Counted from the stretch's first letter, positions 18,003-26,933 are shown. The stretch is 64,000 bases of DNA from CAYFYS01 sp965202905 (GCA_965202905.1 OZ241868.1:2232001-2296000); one strand, 5' to 3'. Notes: generated by a model not told the origin, from the sequence alone. Numbers and translations: made by a program.

Positions 18003-18506
18003 GGCGGCTACGACGTAGCGGTCGCGCTCGACGCCGGCGAGGTTCATCCCTTCGACCCGGATGAGCCTGGTGTCGTCCTCGCGCCGCGGAGAGTGGAGGT
18101 CGCCCTCGTTATAGAGATGGGCGACGCCGGGCTGCAGCGCGTAGACCCGGACCCGCTCGACCAGGCCCGGCTCATCGCCCTCGGGCGCCTTGATCTTGCG
18201 CCAGTCGGTCATCTCGGTCTGTCCGACCGCCTGGCCGTAGATCGCCCAGGACGGGCCGTGATCGTGGGGGTTGCTGCCTTTGGCGCCCTGGTAGACATGG
18301 GCCAGGATACAGAAACCGAACTCGGGGTCCCGGTAGACGATCTTGCGCTCGTCCAGGTTCCCGGGGCCGAACTGGCTGGCGACGAAGTCCTGGTCCTTGA
18401 GCGCCTTTTCGACGCACTGACGCACCTTCTCGCGGCCCGGCGGTCCCTGGTCCCCGGCGATCGCGGCATGACAGTCGGCGGCAAGATCCTCAAGCGTGTA
18501 GCTCAT
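18000..18506 (-). CDS. Cupin-type predicted metal-dependent enzyme
   Basis: About 168 residues from MSYTLEDLAADCHAAIAGDQ, with GGAGAG upstream. Cupin motif SNPHDHGPSWAIYGQAVGQTEM carries the two metal His residues; VAHLYNEGDLHS supplies the second cupin motif. Resembles cysteine-dioxygenase-like or uncharacterised double-stranded beta-helix enzymes. The frame continues upstream without a stop into an unrelated phage-like sequence (18510-18791); I place the start at the RBS-supported ATG. Confidence 0.75.
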   Translation of the reverse strand: MSYTLEDLAADCHAAIAGDQGPPGREKVRQCVEKALKDQDFVASQFGPGNLDERKIVYRDPEFGFCILAHVYQGAKGSNPHDHGPSWAIYGQAVGQTEMTDWRKIKAPEGDEPGLVERVRVYALQPGVAHLYNEGDLHSPRREDDTRLIRVEGMNLAGVERDRYVVAA

Positions 18507-18509
18507 CGA

Positions 18510-18791
18510 CGGCTCTCCATTTACGGCTTCGGCCCATTTCGGCCCATCATCCCCATTACGGTATTGGTATTGCCTCCGGTCGGCGGCATCGCTCATCTCA
18601 ACGGCTTGCAGCGCGACATCCGTGCGGCGATTCTGGCTGTCGATGCGTTCTCGTTCTAACCGAACCAGTCGGTCGACCAATTCATGTGGGGAGCCGTTTT
18701 CGCCGTCCACCGTCCCTCCCGCCGCGGGCACGATTTCTCGCGATTCGTTGTCGGCGCGCGATTTGTCGGCGGCGGCCACTACCTCGCCCAA
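18510..18791 (-). pseudogene. Small phage-type protein remnant fused in frame to the cupin gene
   Basis: In frame with, and upstream of, the cupin gene: HELVDRLVRLERERIDSQNRRTDVALQAVEMSDAADRRQYQY, a charged helical stretch like those before the TM segment in small phage or plasmid membrane proteins. The TM segment expected next is gone, so a deletion probably joined it to the cupin. Its ATG overlaps the stop region of the gene at 18779-19018. Confidence 0.4.
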
Positions 18792-19018
18792 GCGGATTTC
18801 GATTGCCGGGTTCCGAATGCAGTCATATCCACCGACGGCCCATCTGCGAGCGCCTCTACGATGAGATCCGCGGGGATCGAGCGGACCAGCCAGTTGCCGT
18901 AACCGGTTTGCTCACAACGGACGATCATATCTGCTTTGTCCGGGTCCGACCGCCGGCGGCGGCGCACCTCGTCGAGTGCGTCATCCTGAGTGTCGAAACA
19001 GGCGTCTTCTCCGTTCAT
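18779..19018 (-). CDS. Hypothetical 79-residue protein
   Basis: Starts MNGEDACFDTQDDALDEVRRRRRSD and contains IVRCEQTGYGNWLVRSIPADLIVEAL. Short, soluble, no TM or signal. Overlaps the next minus-strand frame by 13 nt, as in a tight operon. Family not recognised. Confidence 0.45.
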   Translation of the reverse strand: MNGEDACFDTQDDALDEVRRRRRSDPDKADMIVRCEQTGYGNWLVRSIPADLIVEALADGPSVDMTAFGTRQSKSAWAR

Positions 19019-19299
19019 GGCGACATCCGAAGCTGCACGATCTCATCAAACGGATCGGCGAGTCTCCGCCGGTCGCCTGCTCCTTGCGGCACCGTCCAGT
19101 CTCCTTCTCTAGACTCAGACTTATGCGTAAAATCTATTGACAGGCCTGATGTTCGTCAAGCCCCATCACCCTGTGAGCAGCCACCCGGACTCCGCCCGGC
19201 AGCGTCTTGGTCTGAAAATTTTCCACCGTAGAAACAACCTTGGAAACAACCTTGGAAACAACGATTTATCGTCCAAACCGAGACACTGCGAAGGCGCCG

Positions 19300-19752
19300 A
19301 TGTCGATCAATGTCCGCCGGGTCGTCACCGGCCACGACGATGCGGGGAAGTCGGTGGCGATCATCGACGATACCGCACGGAACCGCACGTCGCGCCGGCC
19401 GGGACACGAGTCCTGCGTGGTCTGGACGACCGACGGCGAGAGCCCGCCGAACGAGGGGGGTGAGGATGCCGGCGCGCGCCGGATCGGCCGCCCGCCGCTG
19501 CCGGGCGGGACCATCTTCCGCGTCATGGAACTCCAGCCCGACCAGGATCTCGAGATGCATGCCACCGAGACCATCGATTACGTCGTGGTGATCGAGGGCG
19601 AGCTCAACCTGGTGCTCGACGATTCGGAAATTCCCCTGCGCCCCGGCGACTGCCTGGTCCAGCGCGGCGCCAACCACGCCTGGCGCAATACCGGCAGCGG
19701 CCCCTGCCGTCTGGCCGCCATCCTGATCGACGCGTCTCGAGTAAGGCGTTGA
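19300..19752 (+). CDS. Cupin-domain protein
   Basis: A 150-residue protein starting MSINVRRVVTGHDDAGKSVA with GAAGG just upstream. The cupin fold is evident in LEMHATETIDYVVVIEGELN and RPGDCLVQRGANHAWRNTGS, giving HxnE and G-x5-P-x-G/H-type metal motifs. Similar proteins are annotated as small cupins of unknown substrate next to aromatic or xenobiotic genes. The upstream region has a 12-bp tandem repeat (CTTGGAAACAAC). Confidence 0.75.
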   Translation: MSINVRRVVTGHDDAGKSVAIIDDTARNRTSRRPGHESCVVWTTDGESPPNEGGEDAGARRIGRPPLPGGTIFRVMELQPDQDLEMHATETIDYVVVIEGELNLVLDDSEIPLRPGDCLVQRGANHAWRNTGSGPCRLAAILIDASRVRR

Positions 19753-19874
19753 GGCGCCGCGACCGTTGCGGAGATGGCGACCGGGGGGGGGGTCTGCGCG
19801 GCGCTCCTCGTTATCCGCGGTGAGGCGCTGTTGTCCGCGGTGAGGCGCTCGGCGGCCTGCCCGGAAATCCGGTT

Positions 19875-21071
19875 TCAAAGCCGCGGGTCGAGCGACGGCA
19901 GGCCGAAGCGGATGCGCCCGGCGTTGACCGACTGAATGTCCCAGGCCTGGGTGATCTGCATCGAGACCGCATGCACGTCGCGCCAGGCCCGCATGAAGGG
20001 GCTGGTCCGGTCGAGCCCGCGCGCGCCGAGCAGCGGGTAGAGCCGCTCGACCGCGCGGACGCAGAGCTGGGTGGCGTAGGCGTTGTTGCGCCGCCACTTG
20101 GCGCGGATCGGCAGCTCCGGATGCTCGTCGGCCTCGGCGTAGCGCATCGACTCCTCGCCGCACTGGATCAAGAGGGCCTCGGCGGCGTCGATCTCCGAGG
20201 CGGCCTCGGCGACCCGGATTTGCGCCGTCGGCAGTTCGGCGAGCCTGGCGCCGGTCACCCCGGCGCGGTCGCCGAACAGGTCCTCGACGTATTCGAGCGC
20301 GCCGCGCGCGATCCCGAGCGCCGGCGCGGAGAAGATCTGGGTGCCGGTCGACCAGATCGAGAGCCGGAAGAGCGGCGAGGCGTTGCGCTCCGGGCTCAGC
20401 GAGCGGCCGCCCGCCAGGTTGGCCGACGGCAGGGTGCGGTAGTCGGGGACGAACACGTCTTTCAGCAGCACCGACTTGCTGCCGGTCGCGAGCAGCCCGG
20501 TCGCGTTCCAGTCGTCGATCACCTCGAATGCGCCCCGGGGGACCAGCGCGAAGCGGTGCTCGGGCGGGCCCGATTCGCGCGGCAGGAAGATCTGCAAATT
20601 GAGCCAGTCGCAGTAGTCGACGCCCGAGGAGAAGCTCCACGGCCCGTCGAGCACGACGCCGCCGTCGACCTGCTTCGCGCCGCCGCCGGCCACGGCGAAC
20701 CCCGAAGCGATCAGCGCTTCGGGGTTGTCGCCCCAGACATCGTCCTGGGCCTCTTCGTAGCCGCAGCCCAGGATCAGGGACTGGGCGGCGAGGTTGGTGA
20801 AGACCCAGGTGCTCGACCCGCAGCCCCGGCCGAGCTTCGCCGACAAGTCGACCAGAATTCGGTAGTCGCATTCCAGCCCGCCGAAATGGGCCGGCTGGAA
20901 GATGCGGTAGAAGCCGGCCTCGACGAACTCCCGGTGGGTGATCCCGGGAATCATCCGGTTGGCCTCGGCCTCGGCCGCGCGTGCGCGCAGGTCGGGGACC
21001 ATCGCCCCGGCGCGAGCGATCAGCCGGTCCTGCATCTCCCGCTTCGCGGCGGAAACAGCGGCGCCTTCCAT
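19875..21071 (-). CDS. Acyl-CoA-dehydrogenase-fold flavin monooxygenase
   Basis: A 398-residue protein of the HpaH/DszC/HsaA-like group: GFYRIFQPAHFGGLECDYRI, GRGCGSSTWVFTNLAAQ, DGPWSFSSGVDYCDWLNLQ, WNATGLLATGSKSVLLKDVFVPD, and ARGLDRTSPFMRAWRDVHAVSMQ. These enzymes take reduced flavin from a separate reductase and hydroxylate aromatic or polycyclic substrates. Its ATG follows the UbiD stop by one nucleotide, so the two are translationally coupled. Confidence 0.85.
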   Translation of the reverse strand: MEGAAVSAAKREMQDRLIARAGAMVPDLRARAAEAEANRMIPGITHREFVEAGFYRIFQPAHFGGLECDYRILVDLSAKLGRGCGSSTWVFTNLAAQSLILGCGYEEAQDDVWGDNPEALIASGFAVAGGGAKQVDGGVVLDGPWSFSSGVDYCDWLNLQIFLPRESGPPEHRFALVPRGAFEVIDDWNATGLLATGSKSVLLKDVFVPDYRTLPSANLAGGRSLSPERNASPLFRLSIWSTGTQIFSAPALGIARGALEYVEDLFGDRAGVTGARLAELPTAQIRVAEAASEIDAAEALLIQCGEESMRYAEADEHPELPIRAKWRRNNAYATQLCVRAVERLYPLLGARGLDRTSPFMRAWRDVHAVSMQITQAWDIQSVNAGRIRFGLPSLDPRL

Positions 21072-21072
21072 G

Positions 21073-22710
21073 TCAGCCCTTCTCGCTCTCGACGTCGCGC
21101 ACCGAGGTTTCGGGCGCGAGATCGGGCTGCTGGCGTTGCAGCGTGCGCCGTCCGTTCTCCAGATAGCGGCCTTCCGCGGCGCGCCCGGCGGCCCGATCCC
21201 ACTCCTCCGTCCAGTCGCCCAGGCTATAGCCGTGCCAGGGCGATTCAGGCTTGAGCCTGGGCAGGTCCAGCCGCCGCCACAGGGCGCGCGCGCCTTCCAT
21301 GTATTCCCGCGCAGGCAGGGCGAGCGGCGGCATACCGGATTTCATGGTCGCGTCGATCAGAAGCGTCGAATCCTCCTCGCCAGCGTGCTCGCGCCTGGGT
21401 CCGTGGCCCTGGCCGCGGTGGGGCAGGATTGCGATGTCGTCGGTCGGGTTGTGCCGGTAGGCCATCGCCCAGAGCAGCGCATCGGCGTTGTCGGGATCGA
21501 TGTCGTCGTTGACCGCGATGCAGATCTTGGAGCAGTCGCCCTTGAAGCTCGCCGCGCCGTAGAGCGCCCGCCAGATCTCGGTGCGCGGCGCGCCGCGCTC
21601 GAACGTGACGACGGTCACCCGCAGGAGCCCGGTCAGCTTCTCGTGCAGCGCGACGCCGGTGACCGCCTTCACCCCGAGCCGGTCGCGCAGATGGGAAAGA
21701 AACAGCGGCTCGTAGGCGACGCGCTTGATCACCGAGGACTCGCTGGGCGCGACCTGGCTGATATAGGACGGGATCACCGGGCGCGCCTTGCGGGTGATCG
21801 CGCTCACCCGCATGGGCAGGTTGAATTCCTCGAGCGCGACATGGCCGTGGCTTTCGCCGAACGGACCCTCGGGCTCGAGCATCGTGGTGTCGATCGTCCC
21901 CTCGATCACCAGCTCCGCCTCGGCCGGCACCAGCAGGTCGACGGTCTTCGCGCGCACGACATTGATCGGCTCGCCGGCGAGCCCGCCGGCGATGTCGAAC
22001 TCGTCGATGTCGATCTGCAGTTTCTGCGGGCCCATGAACGCGACCAGCGGCGGGCAGCCGAGCACGATCGCGCACGGCAACTTCTCGCCGCGCGCCTTGC
22101 ACTTCTTCCAATGGGCATAACCGCCGGCCCCGCCCACCCGGGTGGCCATGCGCACCACCAGCCGGTCGGGCGCCTTCAGCCCGGCGCGGTACGTGCCCAT
22201 GTTCTGGATGCCGGTCTCGGGGTCCCTGGTGATCACGTTGGTCGCCGACAGGGTCGGCGCGCTGTCGAAGCCGGGCGTCGAGATCGGGATCGGCAGGGCG
22301 TCGAGCCCGTTGCCCTCGCCCAGCAGCGCCTCGCCCTCGATGACGACCTCCTGGCACGGCCCTTCGTCGACCAGCCGCGGCGGCGCAGGGTTCGCCATCG
22401 CGCGATCCCAGCGCGCGGGAATGTCGGCCACCTCGGCCCTCATGCCCTGGCCGTAGATCGCCTTGTTGGCGGCGAGCGCGCCGATCACCACCGGAATGTC
22501 GTAGCGCCGGTTCAGGCTGTCGGTGACGGTGTTGAACAGAAAGGCCTTGCGCTCGCTCTCGTCCAGCCCGCCGCGGAACTGCCAGCGGACCAGCGGGTGC
22601 ATTTCGGTGTCCTTGTTGACCGGCTCGTCGATCCTGAGCAGCAGTCCGGCCGCATCGAGCCTCTCCAGATGCTCCTGCAAATCGGCATAGCCGCGCCGCG
22701 CCTGCGCCAT
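21073..22710 (-). CDS. UbiD-family prenyl-FMN-dependent (de)carboxylase
   Basis: About 545 residues starting MAQARRGYADLQEHLERLDAAG with RBS GGAGCGGTGAGG; the extra upstream frame encodes an SPEKAV repeat that I exclude. UbiD hallmarks: YDIPVVIGALAANKAIYG, RDPETGIQNMGTYR, PCAIVLGCPPLVAFMG, EPEGPFGESHGHVALEEFN, KICIAVNDDIDPDNADALLWAM. These enzymes need prenylated FMN from UbiX, not seen here. Translationally coupled to the flavin monooxygenase, suggesting successive decarboxylation and hydroxylation of an aromatic acid. Confidence 0.88.
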   Translation of the reverse strand: MAQARRGYADLQEHLERLDAAGLLLRIDEPVNKDTEMHPLVRWQFRGGLDESERKAFLFNTVTDSLNRRYDIPVVIGALAANKAIYGQGMRAEVADIPARWDRAMANPAPPRLVDEGPCQEVVIEGEALLGEGNGLDALPIPISTPGFDSAPTLSATNVITRDPETGIQNMGTYRAGLKAPDRLVVRMATRVGGAGGYAHWKKCKARGEKLPCAIVLGCPPLVAFMGPQKLQIDIDEFDIAGGLAGEPINVVRAKTVDLLVPAEAELVIEGTIDTTMLEPEGPFGESHGHVALEEFNLPMRVSAITRKARPVIPSYISQVAPSESSVIKRVAYEPLFLSHLRDRLGVKAVTGVALHEKLTGLLRVTVVTFERGAPRTEIWRALYGAASFKGDCSKICIAVNDDIDPDNADALLWAMAYRHNPTDDIAILPHRGQGHGPRREHAGEEDSTLLIDATMKSGMPPLALPAREYMEGARALWRRLDLPRLKPESPWHGYSLGDWTEEWDRAAGRAAEGRYLENGRRTLQRQQPDLAPETSVRDVESEKG

Positions 22711-22774
22711 CCTCACCGCTCCCCGACCAACGACCCGTCCGCTTGCCGCCATGATGCCATAGCCGGCGGGACGG

Positions 22775-22864
22775 GAAACAGCCTTCTCTGGCGAAACAGC
22801 CTTCTCTGGCGAAACAGCCTTCTCTGGCGAAACAGCCTTCTCTGGCGAAACCGCCTTCTCCGGC
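22775..22864. repeat. Five 18-bp tandem repeats upstream of the UbiD gene
   Basis: Unit GAAACAGCCTTCTCTGGC repeated five times (the last diverged), in the divergent promoter region between the UbiD and 4Fe-4S genes. Its 18-bp period keeps frame (SPEKAV on the minus strand), but codons there precede the RBS-supported start. It may be a protein-binding array or a slippage product. Confidence 0.85.
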
Positions 22865-22925
22865 GCGAGAGGGTATGGCACTCTGACCGGTGCGAAAAGA
22901 AGGATCGCCGAAAGCAGGGACCGCC

Positions 22926-23909
22926 ATGGGCAAGCCGGACATCACGAATGCGGGCCGGCCGGCGCGCACGCGGGTCGGCGGCGTCGATGTCGAGCGCGCC
23001 GGACAATTCCGCGCGCGCTTCCCGCCGGCGGCCAGGCGCCACCTGTTCATCCGCGACCATGTGCTGCACGCCCGCCGCGACACGCCGGTCAATCCCGACC
23101 GGACCGGGGACATCGACGCGGATGCGACCGCGCGCTGGATCAAGGACTGGACGCTGGAGGCCGGCGCCGATGCGGTCGGCATCGCCGAGTACGACGAGCG
23201 CTTCACCTTCGCGCAGGCCGAGCAGCCCGGCCACAGCTCGGTCATCGTCTTCGCGATGGCGATGAAATACGACTACATGGCCGATATCGGCCCGCGGTCC
23301 CAGGACGAGGTCCACCGGATCTACTACCGGCTCGACGACCTCGGCGTCCGGCTCGCCCACCAGATCGGCGGGTTCGGCTACCGCGCGCGGATGCAGGCCA
23401 ATGGCGGCGACATCCCGCTGGTCCCCTTCGCGTGGCTCGCCGGGCTGGGCGAGCTCGGCAAGCACGGCTCGCTGATCTCGACCGAGCTGGGTTCGTCGTT
23501 TCGGCTGGGCGCGGTGACCACCGACCTGCCGCTGACGCCGGACGGGCCCAAGGACGCCGGCATCGACGAGGTCTGCGCCTCATGCAACGTCTGCACCCGG
23601 CTCTGCCCGGGCGATGCGATCAAGCCCGACAAACGGACCGTCGCCGGGGTCGAGCGATGGATCATCGACCGGCCGGCCTGCGAGCCGTGGTTCCACAAAC
23701 TCTACGGCTGCAAGATCTGCCTGATGGTCTGCCCGTTCAACGCCAAGAGCATCTTCGCGGACAGCTTCAAGCCGACCGCGCGCGACATCCGCGACGCCAA
23801 GGACGCGGACGGCCTGCTGGCGCTGATCGAATCGCGCACCGAGATGCGTTACGGCGAGTTCGACTACGGCGCGCAGGGCGTCCCCCCGATCGCGCCGGAC
23901 GAGGACTGA
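22926..23909 (+). CDS. 4Fe-4S protein of the reductive-dehalogenase/QueG-like group
   Basis: About 327 residues. Two cluster motifs: CASCNVCTRLCP (CxxCxxCxxxCP) and CKICLMVCPFN (CxxCxxxCP), as in reductive dehalogenases and epoxyqueuosine reductase. The central part (GADAVGIAEYDERFTFAQAEQ, SVIVFAMAMKYDYM) matches the nitroreductase-like cobamide-binding region of that superfamily. No Tat signal, so it is cytoplasmic, unlike respiratory RdhA. It may be a catabolic dehalogenase or another cobamide-dependent reductase. Divergent from the UbiD gene. The stop region (23898-23938) is tandemly duplicated (GCGCCGGACGAGGACTGAGC twice). Confidence 0.75.
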   Translation: MGKPDITNAGRPARTRVGGVDVERAGQFRARFPPAARRHLFIRDHVLHARRDTPVNPDRTGDIDADATARWIKDWTLEAGADAVGIAEYDERFTFAQAEQPGHSSVIVFAMAMKYDYMADIGPRSQDEVHRIYYRLDDLGVRLAHQIGGFGYRARMQANGGDIPLVPFAWLAGLGELGKHGSLISTELGSSFRLGAVTTDLPLTPDGPKDAGIDEVCASCNVCTRLCPGDAIKPDKRTVAGVERWIIDRPACEPWFHKLYGCKICLMVCPFNAKSIFADSFKPTARDIRDAKDADGLLALIESRTEMRYGEFDYGAQGVPPIAPDED

Positions 23910-24008
23910 GCGAACGCGCCGGACGAGGACTGAGCGAAACGCGGTCCGCGCGCCCCGACCAGGATACGCCGGGCCGGCTGAACGCCGCCGTAACCGCCAT
24001 TCACCGCC

Positions 24009-24042
24009 GTCCGGTTCGCCGTCGCCTCGCAGAGGCGGCGCC
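24009..24042 (+). repeat. 34-bp direct repeat, left flank of precursor array
   Basis: Starts GTCCGGTTCGCCGTCGCC and ends AGAGGCGGCGCC; identical over 34 bp to 33309-33342 on the far side of the array. A diverged copy lies at about 25375-25408, after repeated GATCCGTCCGG units. In the right copy the repeat runs directly into a transposase-like start codon, so it may be an insertion-sequence leader. Between 23940 and 24308 I see no gene. Confidence 0.7.
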
Positions 24043-24308
24043 GTCCGGCCAGCCCGTCGCGCAGCATGTGCGGCGCCTGACCCGGCGAAGAGACGCCGGT
24101 CTGGGCACCGGTCGTGGACGGCGACGCAGCCGCCGCATCCGGGCGGCGACGCCGCGATCCGCGGATGGTGGAACCGACCCGAGACCCGCACCGGATTCGC
24201 CGGGTCGGTGTGGCGACATATCCCCGCGCCGCCGCGCCCCGACGCCCTCGGCCCGGAGATCTCGTCAGCCCGACGCCGCGCTCTCCGCAGAGTGACGGCG
24301 GCCGTGCG

Positions 24309-24482
24309 TCATGACGTCTGAGATTCGGGTATAAAATAAGTAGTCTCGGTCAGGCTGGCATCGGGGCCGCTTTCCGTCTCCTGGGCGCGGCCCAGCTCGC
24401 GAATCGTCGGCCGGGTCCAGCGCGTCGGCGCCTCATCCTGCGGGGGGTAATCTTTGAAAGTCTTCTTCACGCCGTCGCTCAT
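24309..24482 (-). CDS. Lasso-like precursor P1 (leader A)
   Basis: 57 residues. Leader MSDGVKKTFKDYPPQDEA, then block R21-W22-T23-R24-P25-T26-I27-R28-E29-L30-G31 and T36-E37, then core SGPDASLTETTYFIPESQTS. The leader fits the lasso recognition motif (aromatic-xx-Pro-x-Leu/Ile-xxx-Gly, Thr at -2). With cleavage after TE the core starts Ser1 and has Glu9, matching a 9-residue macrolactam ring; Tyr12-Phe13 could plug it. The C-terminal Ser is shared by all copies. RBS AAAGGA and a good sigma70 promoter precede it. The poly-C tract is 6 nt. Maturation enzymes are not in the window. The lasso assignment is inference from motif and spacing; another RiPP class is possible. Confidence 0.75.
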   Translation of the reverse strand: MSDGVKKTFKDYPPQDEAPTRWTRPTIRELGRAQETESGPDASLTETTYFIPESQTS

Positions 24483-25130
24483 GTCTCGGTTTCCTTTCTG
24501 GCTTCGACCGGTCTCGCTGCTATCGCGCGGTACTCCGGACCTAAAGATGTTATGCGCGATCTCCGGCCGCGTCAAGCGGGGGCAACGGCGCGCAGGTCTC
24601 GGTCTCTCCCCCGCCGACCGGGCGGCGCCCGTCCGCAACCGGCCAAGCGTGGCATTGCAGCCCACCGTCGCCGCACCCGCGCCCCGAACGCCAAGCGGCC
24701 CGAAATGGAGCGGCGGCCCCGTCTCCCCGGTTCATCCCCCCGGTTCATCCACGAGAGGGCAAGACGGTCCGCTGACACGTTCTCAAGCGCAGCGAGCGTC
24801 GATCGCGTGGCCGACCGGGAGCCGGGCCGGCATCGCCTTGGGCCAGACCAGGGGGCCAGACCAAGTCGACGAAGCCGTGCGGCCGGCTTGCGAACGCGAG
24901 GCAGGCCCGGCCCGGAGACCGAACGCTCCGTTTCCGGAGCTCACGTCACCGGCCCGGCGCCGCACTCTCCGCAGAGTGACGGCGGCCGTGCGTCATGACG
25001 TCTCAGATACGGGTGTAAAATAAGTAGTCTCGGTCTCGCGGACTTGGTCGCCGCTTTCCGTCTCCTGGGCGCGGCCCAGCTCGCGGATCATCGGCCGGGT
25101 CCAGCGTGTCCGCGCCTCATTCTGCGGGGG
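24466..25130. repeat. 665-bp direct repeat, left copy
   Basis: Matches 27894-28558 at constant offset with only about five mismatches and no indels seen. It covers the P1 leader start, the type A promoter, a spacer and the core half of P2, and stops at the poly-C junction, where P2 and P5 switch leaders. A recent duplication whose end coincides with the C tract. Confidence 0.85.
24547..24575 (-). promoter_or_regulatory. Type A precursor promoter (P1)
   Basis: Minus strand TTGACG, 17-bp spacer, TAACAT, giving a 5' leader of about 60 nt before the P1 ATG. The same promoter stands at 26305-26333 (P3), 28659-28687 (P5), 30738-30766 (P8), 33217-33245 (P11) and, separated from its core gene by the integrase fragment, 27975-28003. 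Confidence 0.7.
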
Positions 25131-25163
25131 AGGGGTATCAAGGGCGTCTCGATGGTCGGGCAT
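24993..25163 (-). CDS. Lasso-like precursor P2 (leader B)
   Basis: 56 residues, leader MPDHRDALDTPPPQNEA, conserved RTRWTRPMIRELGRAQETE, core SGDQVRETETTYFTPVSETS with Ser1, Glu9 and terminal Ser. The C tract is interrupted (4 C, T, 5 C), which should stabilise the frame. Core is all but identical to P5, which has the other leader. RBS GGGAGAG. Promoter at 25245-25274. Confidence 0.72.
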   Translation of the reverse strand: MPDHRDALDTPPPQNEARTRWTRPMIRELGRAQETESGDQVRETETTYFTPVSETS

Positions 25164-25244
25164 GTTTTCTCTCCCAGAGGTCAGAAATTGGCTCCGGCCA
25201 AGCCCTCGACCGCCTGCGAGCGGCCCGCACCCAGCACTCTGTCA

Positions 25245-25274
25245 ACCGTATTCACCGGCAGGCCCGCCTGTCAA
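25245..25274 (-). promoter_or_regulatory. Type B-like promoter of P2
   Basis: Minus strand TTGACA, 18-bp spacer, TACGGT, about 80 nt upstream of the P2 ATG. It is a diverged form of the TTGACC-17-TACGAT promoter found before P6, P7, P9 and P10. Between here and the P3 stop (25285-26051) I find only array spacer: GATCCGTCCGG repeats and a block (25503-25573) also seen at 24780-24850 and 28207-28277. Confidence 0.55.
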
Positions 25275-26051
25275 CGAGAACTTCACCGGGCATCGCTAAC
25301 GAGCGTCGCCAACGAGCTTCGTGTCCGGCCCCGTCGCCATACGATCCGTCCGGGCGATCCGTCCGGGCGATCCGTCCGGTTTGCTGTCGCCTCGCAGAGG
25401 AAGCGCCATCCGGAAGCGCGCTGGAGGCCGGGATCGCCCCGCCCACGCCGCCCCACCCGATGGCAAGACGGTCCGCGGACATGTGCTCAAGCGCAGGGCC
25501 GGCAACGCTTCGCGCAGCGAATGTCGATCGCGTGGCCGACCAGGAGCCGGGCCGGTGCCGCCTTGGGCCATAATCGCCTTGGGCCAGACGGTGCTCGATC
25601 CGGTCTTGCGTCCATTTCACCGGCCGGCCGCGCCGCCAAGGCCTCCTCGGCACAGGGCGGCGTAAGGAACGCGCCCGGTCGCCGCATCCGCCCTCCAACC
25701 GTGCACGCCTCAACGCGCCGCCGCCCGATGCCAAGCTCCGGCTGCCGAAGGCGCCGGAGCCGTGCGGCGTCGCCAGGGCATCCGCGCACCGGACGGTGAT
25801 CCTGCCCCCGGCCACCCCGGGCCGCCAAGCCACCGGACGAGGATGCCGCGCATCGAATTGAACGGGAGCCGCCCCATCGCCGGCACGGTGACACGGGCCT
25901 CGACATCGCCCGAGCGGGCGACGCGGACCAGGGCCGCGTCGCAGGCCGGGATCCCGGACATGCCGCGGCCACGCGGCGCGCCGCCCGGATACCCTCGTCA
26001 GCCCGGCGCCGCACTCTCCGCAGAGTGACGGCGGCCGTGCGTCATGATGTC

Positions 26052-26240
26052 TTAAGAGCTAGCTGTCGGACCGCCGGAGCCCACCAAATAGTAACTTGAA
26101 CCCTCTTCTGCCCCAGGAAGGCTGCCGCCTTCCGTCCCCTGGACGCGGCCCAGCTTGCGGATCGTCGGCCGGGTCCAGCGCGTCGGCGCCTCATCCTGCG
26201 GGGGGTAATCTTTGAAAGTCTTCTTCACGCCGTCGCTCAT
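26052..26240 (-). CDS. Lasso-like precursor P3 (leader A)
   Basis: 62 residues, leader A with PTIRKLGRVQGTE. Core begins GGSLPGAEEGSSYYLV and ends TASS; Gly1, Glu9, Tyr13-Tyr14. Its 25-residue core is one of the two longest, and the Gly-rich tail (GSGGPTASS) differs from the acidic tails of most others but resembles that of P11. Poly-C 6 nt. Promoter at 26305-26333. Confidence 0.72.
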   Translation of the reverse strand: MSDGVKKTFKDYPPQDEAPTRWTRPTIRKLGRVQGTEGGSLPGAEEGSSYYLVGSGGPTASS

Positions 26241-26439
26241 GTCTCGGTTTCCTTTCTGGCTTCGACCGGTCTCGCTGCTATCGCGCGGTACTCCGAACCT
26301 AAAGATGTTATGCGCGTTCTCCGGCCGCGTCAAGCGGGGCAACAGCGCGCAGGTCTCGGTCTCTCCCCCGCCGACCGGGCGGCGCCCGTCCGCAACCGGC
26401 CGGGCGCCGCGCGCTCCACAGACTGACGGCGGCCGTGCG

Positions 26440-26602
26440 TCATGACGTCTGAGATTCGGGTATAAAATAAGTAGTCTCGGTCAGGCTGGCATCGGGGCCG
26501 CTTTCCGTCTCCTGGGCGCGGCCCAGCTCGCGAATCGTCGGTCGGGTCCAGCGCGTCCGCGCCTCATCCTGCGGGGGGGGGGTAATCTTTGAAAGTCTTC
26601 AT
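26440..26602 (-). pseudogene. Lasso-like precursor P4, disrupted
   Basis: Carries the same core as P1 (Ser1, Glu9, terminal Ser), but the poly-C tract is 10 nt (others with this leader have 6), which puts leader and core in different frames. The first codons of the leader are also lost: after GAAAGTCTTC (26591-26600) foreign DNA starts and runs to about 27893, where the missing leader start (MSDGV), RBS and promoter resume. So P4 is split by a 1.3-kb segment and also out of frame. Confidence 0.7.
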
Positions 26603-26630
26603 GACCCTATGGTCCCTAAGGGGCAGAGCG

Positions 26631-26655
26631 GGGGCCGCTTAGGGAGAGCGGCCCC
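26631..26655. terminator. 9-bp perfect hairpin
   Basis: GGGGCCGCT and AGCGGCCCC flank a 7-nt loop (TAGGGAG). There is no U-run. It lies near the left end of the fragment inserted in P4 and could be an element end structure or a terminator. Confidence 0.45.
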
Positions 26656-26933
26656 GCGCTTGCAAAGAGTGATCGTTACGGGGGCGGGGGGGAAGAATGC
26701 CGGCTGTCTCGCTAGCCGGATTGTTTGTCGGCCGGTGCCATCGAGGGCCGGACCCAAATCTTTTCCCCCCGCCCGGAAACGGGGCAGGATCTTTGACGTG
26801 CGGCGGACCGCGATAGCGTGTAACGTCCCCGTGATGCGCGAGCGTGACTGATGCGCGTAGATCATGCCGGCGGACGCTCGATGCGCGTGTAGGGGCCGGA
26901 AAACGCGAACAGGCGCAATTCAAAGGGCTCAAA

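Noticed and set aside
22775..22864. CRISPR array at the 18-bp repeats
   Set aside because: Repeats are contiguous with no spacers and no cas genes are near; the other tandem repeats in the window fail for the same reason.
20938..23265. 775-codon plus-strand open frame
   Set aside because: Opposite UbiD and the monooxygenase; both of those have clear family motifs.
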